NCBI GenBank assembly: GCA_049966775.1
Contig: JBMFTZ010000007.1
Coordinates: 1-27,597, forward strand
DNA from: JAKAWW01 sp049966775
Lineage (GTDB): Archaea; Micrarchaeota; Micrarchaeia; Micrarchaeales; Micrarchaeaceae
DNA: 27,597 nt
Direction: 5' to 3'
Under the pieces are notes generated by a model, which worked only from the letters and a program-made list of their open reading frames with translations, ran no database searches and had not been told where the DNA came from. Both the position numbers and the translations under genes were made by a program. Positions 1 to 6,037 of this stretch are shown here, one piece after another. Positions within the stretch are counted from its first letter, which is position 1; each line of letters begins with the position of its first letter.

Positions 1-13
1 AACATTGTGAGCA

Positions 14-123
14 AGCCCTGAGAGGGGATTGAACCCTCGACCTCCTGTTTTCCTGCGCTTCTTGATTAAACTTCTTTTCAAGAAGTTTACAAGACAGGCG
101 CTCTACCACTGAGCTACCAGGGC
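14..123 (-). tRNA. tRNA-Thr (anticodon UGU) with a 38-nt intron
   Basis: Read on the minus strand this folds as a full cloverleaf. The 7-bp acceptor stem starts GCCCTGG and pairs with TCAGGGC, with a U discriminator base. The D arm has GCTC/GAGC, the T arm is GAGGG/CCCTC around TTCAATC, and the anticodon stem is CCUGU/ACAGG around the loop CUUGUAA. The anticodon UGU reads ACA threonine codons. The anticodon arm is interrupted after position 37 by bases 87 down to 50; removing them restores a 72-nt tRNA. No CCA is encoded; the genome continues with GC. The gene stands alone here: downstream is the window edge, upstream is decayed sequence with AT-rich promoter-like boxes. Confidence 0.95.
50..87 (-). 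other. tRNA-Thr intron at position 37/38 with BHB splice motif
   Basis: The boundaries form a canonical archaeal bulge-helix-bulge. Loop bases CUUG (32-35) pair with CAGG near the intron 3' end, a 4-bp helix. Three-base bulges UAA and AAA flank it, and cutting after the second base of each gives exactly this 38-nt intron. The intron also contains a 10-bp perfect hairpin with arms at 67-76 and 80-89 (the last bases of one arm reach into the exon), followed on the minus strand by ATCAAGAAG. That hairpin and flank closely match a hairpin at 27511-27537. Splicing endonuclease cleavage at BHB motifs is established; the origin of this intron is not known. Confidence 0.88.
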
Positions 124-135
124 CTAATATCTCAA

Positions 136-170
136 AATAATAAATTAATATTCACGATAAAAATATAAAG
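136..170 (-). promoter_or_regulatory. AT-rich promoter region of tRNA-Thr
   Basis: Two TATA-like stretches on the minus strand, around 141-150 and 157-170, lie about 20 to 45 bp upstream of the tRNA 5' end at 123. The nearer one has the spacing expected for an archaeal TATA box. Assigned by composition and distance only. Confidence 0.4.
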
Positions 171-201
171 TATTATTCATACGGCAGAAATAAGAAGCTA
201 T

Positions 202-492
202 CTAGCTGCAAAGCTTGGACATATCATTGAAGCAAAATTGCTTCTGGATCAAAGCGGCTGGAAAGGCTTTGGGTTGGAATCGGCTGCCATGCCTGTTGTG
301 GCGCCATGTCCTCCTTCCGATGAGCGCAGGCATTATCAATGACGTTATCACAATGCCAAGGATTGCCACTGAGTACAGATTGCTGCTGATTAGTCCTTCT
401 GATAGCGCGATCGCCCCTATTGCTGCGCGCATCGATGCACCTGCGCCCTGCTTCATCTCCTTCCTGAACAGCTCCCTGACAAGCTTGTGCAT
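202..492 (-). pseudogene. C-terminal remnant of a cation/proton antiporter
   Basis: An open frame of 96 codons. Residues about 20-60 read GASMRAAIGAIALSEGLISS and then a hydrophobic helix ending SLIMPALI. This is the pattern of the last membrane helices of CPA-type Na+/H+ or K+/H+ antiporters, where a conserved Arg-Gly-Glu region is followed by a short helix, GLISS and a final helix. The rest of such a transporter, which should have about 10 to 12 helices, is absent: upstream in this frame the reading is closed after about 15 codons, and the C-terminal 35 residues look non-specific. A frame change around 480-495 would join it to the small reading frame at 453-617. I read it as a truncated, non-functional relic. 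The family call rests on one conserved segment. Confidence 0.42.
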
Positions 493-617
493 TCGGTCCT
501 CTCCATTATCATGCGGTATCTTTTCGCTATCTCTTCAGCCCCGAAAAATTGTGTTTCTGTTGCTACCGCAAATTCTAAGAATTTGACGAACTGCTTGTCT
601 TTCATTGTATTTTCCAT
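453..617 (-). CDS. Hypothetical 54-residue protein, perhaps frameshifted
   Basis: I do not recognise this product. From the ATG at 617 it reads MENTMKDKQF, then an amphipathic helical stretch (about residues 11-40), then a low-complexity tail that looks out of frame (SGSCSGRR). An AT-rich box at about 640-648 lies about 25 bp upstream of the ATG, which would suit a leaderless transcript. The tail loses its helical character just where the other frame, starting at 492, becomes helical (HKLVRELFRKEM), so a one-base frameshift near 485-495 may have split one gene. Length, composition and position beside the antiporter relic make it doubtful as a functional gene. Confidence 0.3.
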   Translation of the reverse strand: MENTMKDKQFVKFLEFAVATETQFFGAEEIAKRYRMIMERTECTSLSGSCSGRR

Positions 618-746
618 GCTGTTGGTTTTGCACTGCAATATTTTTAACTGATTTCTTGGAATATGACAAGCAGCCAGGTGCACCTAGCGTGCTGCAGGCG
701 CTTTAATGCGGTTTTTATATTTTTGTTTCCATAAACCAGTGGTGCA
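618..746. promoter_or_regulatory. Intergenic region with divergent TATA-like boxes
   Basis: Between the small minus-strand frame and the Lrp-like gene. A minus-strand AT-rich box is near 640-648. A plus-strand T/A-rich box (TTTTTATATTTTT) at about 711-723 sits about 25 bp before a short leader and a GGTG at 741-744. No RNA gene was recognised. Confidence 0.45.
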
Positions 747-1748
747 ATGATGCTTTCAAAGCCTGAAAAGATCGCCCTGCGCGAGCTTTGCGAGAATTCG
801 CGCATATCGGCTTCGGAGCTCTCCAGGAAGCTCGGCGTATCAAGGTATAACGCCGCGCAGCTTGTTGATTCGCTGGAGCGGAAGCTCAAGCTCAGGTATA
901 CCCTTGAGCTTGACTACAAGAAGCTCGGGTTCTCGACGATGCACGTGCTCTACTTGGAGTTCTCGAAAACGCCGGGAAGGGGGGCTCTCGAAAAAATAAT
1001 ATCGAAAAGCACGCGCATACAGTTCTTTGCCGAGACGAGCGGCGATTTCGATTGCATCGCTTTCGCCATAGCGAGGGATCCCGTGGAATACTCACAGCTT
1101 GAGGTGGCGCTTCAGGCGTCGCTCATAGACTACGGTGCAATAATAAAATCGGCTGAAGTGACAAAGATGCGCTTCGGCTTCGTGCCACTGAGCAGCAAGG
1201 TCCTCGAGCTTTCGAGCGTTGATGGCACCTACAAAAAAATACTTACGACGCTAAACGAGAATTCAAGGATGCCGCTCAACGGGATAAGCGCTAAGCTCGG
1301 TATCGAAGAGGAGATGCTGAACTATTACGTGAAGAGAATGCACAGCGAGGGCCTGATAAGGCGCTTTACCGCAGTGCCTGGCTTGCAGGTCTACGCTTCA
1401 AGCTTCGTGGCTTTGATAAACTACAGGATAAGCAACGGCGTGCTTTCAAGGATAGAGAGGGAGCGCCACGAGCTTTATTTTTCAGAGCCGGAAGAGCTTC
1501 CCGTGCTCAACAACATTCAGGAGATGTGGTCCTTGAGCGGGGTGGCACAGGCCTTCATAATGGGCACTGCTGAGAGCAAGGAGCAGTGCAGGGAGCTAGT
1601 CAAAAGACACAACGAAATATACAAGCCGGACAACCCGGAAGTGAGATACGCTGAGATACGCAACACCATGGCTGGCATATTCCCGTTCAGGAACCTTGAT
1701 GTGAGGAAAAATTACGACACCACGGGCTGGCCGCTGGAGCTCATATAG
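747..1748 (+). CDS. Lrp/AsnC-like transcription regulator with duplicated HTH-ligand module
   Basis: 333 residues. The N-terminal part (about 6-50) is a winged-helix HTH of Lrp type: an EKIALRELCENSR start, then a recognition helix around SRYNAAQLVDSLE. A segment of mixed strand and helix follows (about 55-145). A second HTH-like unit (about 160-205) starts YKKILTTLNENSRMPL and is followed by another sensor-like segment. Classical Lrp proteins have one HTH plus one RAM domain in about 150 residues, so this looks like an internal duplication. Targets and ligand are unknown. GGTG at 741-744 lies 2 bases before this ATG and 5 before the next ATG at 750, so 750 is an equally good start. Its last 8 bases overlap the convergent transporter gene. 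Confidence 0.72.
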   Translation: MMLSKPEKIALRELCENSRISASELSRKLGVSRYNAAQLVDSLERKLKLRYTLELDYKKLGFSTMHVLYLEFSKTPGRGALEKIISKSTRIQFFAETSGDFDCIAFAIARDPVEYSQLEVALQASLIDYGAIIKSAEVTKMRFGFVPLSSKVLELSSVDGTYKKILTTLNENSRMPLNGISAKLGIEEEMLNYYVKRMHSEGLIRRFTAVPGLQVYASSFVALINYRISNGVLSRIERERHELYFSEPEELPVLNNIQEMWSLSGVAQAFIMGTAESKEQCRELVKRHNEIYKPDNPEVRYAEIRNTMAGIFPFRNLDVRKNYDTTGWPLELI

Positions 1749-3015
1749 GCTTCTCCCTAGATATACCGCTCATGCTTGTAAAGTGGGCAAGCTTTTCCTC
1801 TACAAGCTCTGGCTTTCCCACCCCTACTATAACAGTGTCGTTCTCCCCTGCGCCGACTACGTCCCTTATGAAATCGAGCTCAGTCTTGCTTATTTCGCCG
1901 AACGGCTTCGAATCTGTGAATATCATGTAGCCGCCTTCCTGCTCGCCCAGCCTGCCGTTCTGTTCCATTATGTCGTATATATTCTTGCTTGCCGCGAGCT
2001 TTACAGCGAGCGCCCTGCCGTTGCCCTTCAGCATCCTGTACACGGTTGGACTTCCAGTGCCGGCAAACGCTCCGCTGACATCAAAGAGGGCATAGCCGCG
2101 GGTGCTCTTGCTTTTCGCTATGTAGTTGCTGCCCTTCGGCGCATAGTGCTGCACAAGCAGCCCCGCGGCAACGCCTATTGCTATCACGAAGTAATACCAA
2201 TACATCTTCTCCCCAAGAAGCACGAAGCTCAGCACAATGGTGATAAAGGGTACAAGTATGTTTGCCGTGCCAACAAATGTAACGTTGAGCATGCGTATCG
2301 AATCCACAAACGCGAAGGTTAGAGCCACATCAACCACAATGCCTATGAACGCTATTGCTATGATGTCGCTAGCACTTACCCCGGCAAGGCTCGCCTGGCC
2401 ATATACCAGCGCAAGGGGCAGGAATATTGCGAACGCTATCAAATTGTAGGCGAATATAGAGCTTGTGAGCTCGTAGCTGTATCTTTTTGTGACCGCGTTT
2501 GTGAACGCGTCAAGGAACGCTCCAACGAGCACTATGCCGACAAATGGCAGCACCGCCACGGGCATGCTAAGCGGCGTCCCCTGCAGCATAATAATTGCAA
2601 AGCTGGAAAATCCTATTAGCACAGCGGCGATATCGTACTTGGAGATGCGCTCCCTTATTATAAAAGGGGCAAGGAGCACCAGCATGAGTGCCCATGTCCG
2701 GTATATAACAGCAACGAGCGACGCGCTCACGAAATGCGTCGCATAGCTGAATATGAGCGTCAATATTGTGTAATCAAGAACGCCGAAGGTAGCCATTACA
2801 AGGAAAGGCGTCCTCTTTGTAAAGTACTCAAAGCTGCGCCTGGTCGTACCCTTGGCAATGGTCACGAATAGCGATGCAAGCGTTCCGACAAGCGAGGCGT
2901 AGAGCATGAGCTTCAGCGGGCTTATGTTGCTACCCAGCTTGAACGCTATCGGCATGCTGGCACTGAGCACCAGCGCAAGCGCAAGAAGCGCGTAGCCGAA
3001 ACTCTTAATCCTCAT
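1741..3015 (-). CDS. EamA/DMT-family membrane transporter with an extra C-terminal domain
   Basis: 424 residues. The first about 290 residues contain about ten hydrophobic helices arranged as two EamA-like repeats. The second repeat ends LLGEKMYWYYFVIAIGVAAG, the usual closing signature of drug/metabolite transporters. Normal family members stop near here at about 290-300 residues. This one continues for about 125 soluble residues (from about NYIAKSKSTR onward) that I cannot assign. They include a strand-rich start (GYALFDVSGAF), a charged middle and a tail with VIVGVGKPELVEEKL. The substrate is unknown. A TATA-like box at about 3046-3055 lies about 30 bp before the ATG. The gene converges on and overlaps the Lrp-like gene by 8 bp. 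Confidence 0.82.
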   Translation of the reverse strand: MRIKSFGYALLALALVLSASMPIAFKLGSNISPLKLMLYASLVGTLASLFVTIAKGTTRRSFEYFTKRTPFLVMATFGVLDYTILTLIFSYATHFVSASLVAVIYRTWALMLVLLAPFIIRERISKYDIAAVLIGFSSFAIIMLQGTPLSMPVAVLPFVGIVLVGAFLDAFTNAVTKRYSYELTSSIFAYNLIAFAIFLPLALVYGQASLAGVSASDIIAIAFIGIVVDVALTFAFVDSIRMLNVTFVGTANILVPFITIVLSFVLLGEKMYWYYFVIAIGVAAGLLVQHYAPKGSNYIAKSKSTRGYALFDVSGAFAGTGSPTVYRMLKGNGRALAVKLAASKNIYDIMEQNGRLGEQEGGYMIFTDSKPFGEISKTELDFIRDVVGAGENDTVIVGVGKPELVEEKLAHFTSMSGISREKPI

Positions 3016-3095
3016 TCACGCACACTTCCTATTGTTGCGGATGCGCTTAAAAAGGTTGCGAAAATCGGCAGAAAACTCATAAGAGTTTGATTTTT

Positions 3096-4253
3096 TTAAA
3101 ACACGTCGACAAGCGTTGCAACCCTTTTCAGCACAAGGTAAAGCGCCGCATAAATGGGCAACTCCACATCCTGATCATTGTAAGGACCGAATTGCCCGTT
3201 GTTCATATGGAATTTGGGCACCTTCGCCGCGTGGATCTTCGCTCGGCCTTCCTTAAACGCTATCGCGTCGTTCATGGGGTCGAACCTGTCAAGCTCGCTG
3301 AGCGAGCCGAGCTTTTTTGCTATGAGCCCGGTGTCGCCGTGTATCGTTTCTGGAAGCCTTATTATGTGGTGCATGTCTATGGTGACGTTCTTGTCTATGG
3401 AGTCGCTCTGCTTTACCGAAAGGCTCTTGAGCACGTTACTCCAGAATTCAGCTTTCTTTGGTATGTTTATCATGTCCCAGTTGCCTGCTGTTATGCCAGT
3501 GATTATGCTTGCGCGCTTTCTCGTGAGCATGTTTGCCGTTTTGCTGTCTATGCCGAGATCAATGAGCGCACTTGTGCCGCTGTTTATCGCAGATATCACT
3601 CCGCGGGCGAACCTTCCGCCCCAGCCGTAATCAGTTGGCTTGGGGCCCCTGAGGCCGACGCCGCGCAAGCCGAGCGTTGGAAAGAGCGCCGCGGCGCTTA
3701 TCCCGTTGGCGGTTATATAATCGCTCATCTCCTTTCTTGCCTCATGGCTAAGGCTGAAAATCCTGTCGCTGCTCACGTGCACGTGATAGCCCCTGTTTCC
3801 GCTAAAGTTTACCTTAAGCTCGTGCTCCGAAAAGCCGAAGTCGGGCAGAAGGAAATCCTCGATGAGCTTTACGGTTTCCGCCTTCACCGATTCAAGGCAG
3901 TTTTCGCATACCCAAGAGCTGCCGTGCTCGAGCTTGCACTTCAGGTTGAGATCGTCAGCGTCAAGGTCGAACACCATCTCCGCGCCAAGGAGCTTCTTGT
4001 TCTCCATAGGCCGCGCATCCGGCTTTTCGTAGTACGCCTGCGAATATGATACAAAGGGGGGCGCTTCCTTTGCAAGATATGCAGAAAGCTGCTCCTCGCT
4101 TTTGAACGCATAGTGCCTGTATGCGATCTTGTTCTCGAAATCGCCGAAGCCGAATTCACGCTGCTCTACATGATCTGGGGCAATGCGCCTTTCGCGCGCG
4201 TAGTATTCGGAGAGCAGCTTCATGAAAAGCGCCCTTGCCTTTTCATCGAGCAT
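3096..4253 (-). CDS. priS: DNA primase small (catalytic) subunit PriS
   Basis: 385 residues, close to the usual archaeal length. PriS with PriL makes the RNA/DNA primers for replication. Visible motifs: REFGF (32-36) and RHYAF near residue 50; the metal-binding pair D96 and D98 in VFDLDADD; a zinc knuckle C106-H110-C116-C119; the nucleotide-binding SGNRGYHVHV at 151-160; and a C-terminal RLPETIHGDTGL segment with a nearby aspartate in TIDMHH. All key residues are present. The start ATG at 4253 follows a TATA-like box near 4280-4290, so the leader is very short. PriL is not in the window. The preceding 80 bp (3016-3095) is the transporter promoter and holds a small hairpin. Confidence 0.95.
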   Translation of the reverse strand: MLDEKARALFMKLLSEYYARERRIAPDHVEQREFGFGDFENKIAYRHYAFKSEEQLSAYLAKEAPPFVSYSQAYYEKPDARPMENKKLLGAEMVFDLDADDLNLKCKLEHGSSWVCENCLESVKAETVKLIEDFLLPDFGFSEHELKVNFSGNRGYHVHVSSDRIFSLSHEARKEMSDYITANGISAAALFPTLGLRGVGLRGPKPTDYGWGGRFARGVISAINSGTSALIDLGIDSKTANMLTRKRASIITGITAGNWDMINIPKKAEFWSNVLKSLSVKQSDSIDKNVTIDMHHIIRLPETIHGDTGLIAKKLGSLSELDRFDPMNDAIAFKEGRAKIHAAKVPKFHMNNGQFGPYNDQDVELPIYAALYLVLKRVATLVDVF

Positions 4254-4318
4254 TGAATCTATGCTATTTATCCACCATAGCTATAAAAATGCTTTGAGGC
4301 AACCGCAACGAGAGCCAC

Positions 4319-4609
4319 GTTCTCTTTGGAGGGTTCACTTTACTGGATAAAGGCTCTGCCCTCATGCCATGCCTTCAACGGAGCTGGGGAATCCTCTTGA
4401 ATGGATACATATACAAAAGCACCGCCCATTCCTTTTTATTTCTTAGGTGGCATATAAGCGCACGGCCTGATTTCATTGACTGAATAGGATCGATACTGCT
4501 GGAATCGTTCTGTTCGGCGCTTCCATGACAATCATGGTTCTGGGTTTTTCTTTCACTTGGCGAGGCCGCCTACCCACTGGTGAATTATGAATACGCGCTT
4601 GCCAAATAA
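4319..4609 (+). pseudogene. Degenerate MFS (DHA2-like) transporter fragment
   Basis: This 290-base stretch has no intact frame but holds translated pieces that look like one membrane protein broken by frameshifts. The frame from 4319 reads VLFGGFTLLDKGS and then RSWGILLNGYI, resembling the segment after helix 5 of DHA2 multidrug transporters (GG-L-D, SWRWIF-IN-PI). A second frame around 4487-4549 reads RIDTAGIVLFGASMTIMVLG, resembling the F/I-D-x-x-G-I-x-L-F-A segment that follows in that family. A third frame (4550-4609) continues SLGEAAYPLVNYEYALAK and stops. Order and spacing fit the family, but similarity is weak and judged by eye. The remaining bases of the 4254-4648 gap hold promoter-like AT-rich DNA and nothing else I can name. 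Confidence 0.35.
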
Positions 4610-4687
4610 ATCACGCTTTTACTACAGGCAGCGCAATCAATAAAATACTTGCACCAGAAATACTACGTGCATAAACGGTGCATGCAT

Positions 4688-5446
4688 ATGAAGCAATCAG
4701 AGCTGTCTAAAATCTTCGATGAGAGATGGGAGGAGCCGTGGAAGCTGAGGAACGAAAGGGGGAGGGCTTTAGCAAAAAGCGGGAGCAGGCTTGTAAGATT
4801 GCTTTCCAGCACGCCGTTGCCGACGGAATACGGGTACTGGACGTATATGGTTTTTGGCGACTATACGACTGGCGAATTCCACACCGCAATGGTCTACGGC
4901 AATGCAAAAAAGAGCATAAAGAAGGATGACATGCTGCTAAGGGTGCATTCCTCGTGCGCAACAAGCGAGCTTTTTCATGCAACCAATTGCGAATGCAGGG
5001 AAGAGCTTGAGGAGGCGCTGAAAAGGGTGAGGAAAAACGGAAGCGGCATGGTAATATATATGAACCAGGAGGGGGCGGGCAACGGCATCGCCCCGAAGAT
5101 TGCCGCCTATTCGAAGGTGCTTGTATGGAAGGGGGACAAGGTGGTCGAAGCGCGGGACAGACAAGGCGAGCCTGTTAGCATTTATGAAGCATACAAGATG
5201 CTCGGCTATAAGCAGGAGAACCGATCGCTGCTTGCTGCTGCTGAAATACTCAAGGCGCTTGGAATCAGGTCTGTAAGGCTCATGACTAACAACCCGAAGA
5301 AAATAGAAGAGCTTAGAAAGTATGGAATAGCGGTTGAGCCCGAAGGCATCCACATAAAGCCAAAGAACAAGATCGTTGAAAACCATCTAAGGGCGAAAGC
5401 GAGACTTTTGGGCCACAGGATAAGCGACAGGGATCTGAAAGGCTGA
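4688..5446 (+). CDS. GTP cyclohydrolase II homologue (RibA-like)
   Basis: 252 residues from the ATG at 4688, chosen because GGTG at 4677-4680 lies 7 bases upstream; earlier in-frame TTG and ATG starts lack this spacing. GTP cyclohydrolase II opens the GTP ring as the first step of riboflavin synthesis. Visible: RVHSSC (85-90) with zinc ligands C90, C101 and C103 in ECLTGDVFGSLRCDCG-like context; NQEGAGNG at 126-133; Y141; an ENRS segment near 177-180 holding the conserved Arg; TNNPKK at 200-205; and a C-terminal N-x-x-L-x-x-KA-x-x-x-GH motif. Two deviations stand out: the family QEGRGIG motif is QEGAGNG, and the Asp two residues before the conserved Arg is Glu. No other riboflavin gene is nearby. 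It could be a divergent enzyme or a paralogue with a changed reaction. Confidence 0.78.
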   Translation: MKQSELSKIFDERWEEPWKLRNERGRALAKSGSRLVRLLSSTPLPTEYGYWTYMVFGDYTTGEFHTAMVYGNAKKSIKKDDMLLRVHSSCATSELFHATNCECREELEEALKRVRKNGSGMVIYMNQEGAGNGIAPKIAAYSKVLVWKGDKVVEARDRQGEPVSIYEAYKMLGYKQENRSLLAAAEILKALGIRSVRLMTNNPKKIEELRKYGIAVEPEGIHIKPKNKIVENHLRAKARLLGHRISDRDLKG

Positions 5447-5500
5447 AACGGACGCACGCTGCCTGCATTGCGGCCGCAACTTGAAAGAGTAGCATACGAT

Positions 5501-5818
5501 TTAGAAGGTTATCACAGCATAGCCTTCTTCGATGCTTTTCGCTATGTACGCGTTGACAGGCAGCAGCTCAAAGTTCCTTGAAAGCTTTTCGTCGACTCCT
5601 TGGGCTTTTGCGATATTTATGCACGCTTTTGGCTTTATGGCACCCAATGCACTGTAGCTCTCTTGCAGCGCTTCACTGTTCGCTACGGCCCTCTCGCTAG
5701 GGCCCCACAGCACAACCCTCACCTCATTTCCGGTCTCTGTCTGCTTCTTTGCAAAAGTCAGGGGCATCTTCAGCTTCTCCTCGTCACCGCTCATTACAAC
5801 AAGCAGCATCTTCACCAT
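5501..5818 (-). CDS. DsrE/DsrF-like small protein
   Basis: 105 residues from the ATG at 5818; a strong GGTGAG lies just upstream, so longer starts are rejected. The N-terminal strand MVKMLLVVMSGDEEK, then a helix with KKQTETGNEVRVVLWGPSE, then C66 in a KACINIA segment, matches the DsrE-like fold. Family members act in sulfur relay or as small soluble oligomers. Cys66 falls near the place of the sulfur-carrying cysteine in some members, but function here is unproven. ThiI, a sulfur-transfer enzyme, is encoded 7 kb away. It is convergent with the RibA-like gene, with a 54-bp gap. Confidence 0.7.
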   Translation of the reverse strand: MVKMLLVVMSGDEEKLKMPLTFAKKQTETGNEVRVVLWGPSERAVANSEALQESYSALGAIKPKACINIAKAQGVDEKLSRNFELLPVNAYIAKSIEEGYAVITF

Positions 5819-5921
5819 TTTCTCACCACTAAGATATGAAACCACATTTCTAAAAACCTGTGCTTGGCGTAAAAGGACTGCAGCGCATCTTGCCATTGTG
5901 ACATTCTCAGGCAGCATTAGA

Positions 5922-5939
5922 GCGCGGCGAGCGCCGCGC
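5922..5939. repeat. GC-rich perfect inverted repeat (8-bp arms)
   Basis: GCGCGGCG, a 2-base AG loop, then CGCCGCGC. It lies between the divergent DsrE-like gene and the CBS gene, about 100 bp from each start. The surrounding promoter DNA is AT-rich, so the GC block stands out. It could be a protein-binding site or an RNA stem; a loop of 2 is tight for RNA. Confidence 0.7.
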
Positions 5940-5960
5940 GCCGGGGCGCAGTAAAAGCCT

Positions 5961-5986
5961 TTATATTCTTTGCTAGTATATTATAT
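5961..5986 (+). promoter_or_regulatory. TATA-like region upstream of the CBS gene
   Basis: Two AT-rich boxes, TTTATATTC near 5960 and TATATTATAT near 5977-5986, precede the CBS gene start at 6038. The leader would be about 25-50 bases. No GGTG-type site is seen just before the ATG. Confidence 0.45.
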
Positions 5987-6037
5987 CGGTGCTCCGGCAC
6001 ACGCGTTTACAGTTCCGCGCCGCGGGCGCATTTCCAG

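Noticed and set aside
3073..3097. Hairpin AAACTC/GAGTTT followed by seven T on the plus strand, like an intrinsic terminator
   Set aside because: No plus-strand gene ends just upstream, and archaea do not depend on hairpins for termination; probably chance symmetry in promoter DNA.
3087..4049. Long plus-strand frame opposite priS
   Set aside because: PriS on the minus strand has all catalytic and zinc motifs; the plus frame has no ribosome binding site or family pattern.
4649..4687. Upstream TTG start for the RibA-like gene
   Set aside because: The ATG at 4688 has a GGTG at ideal spacing; the added residues do not match the family.
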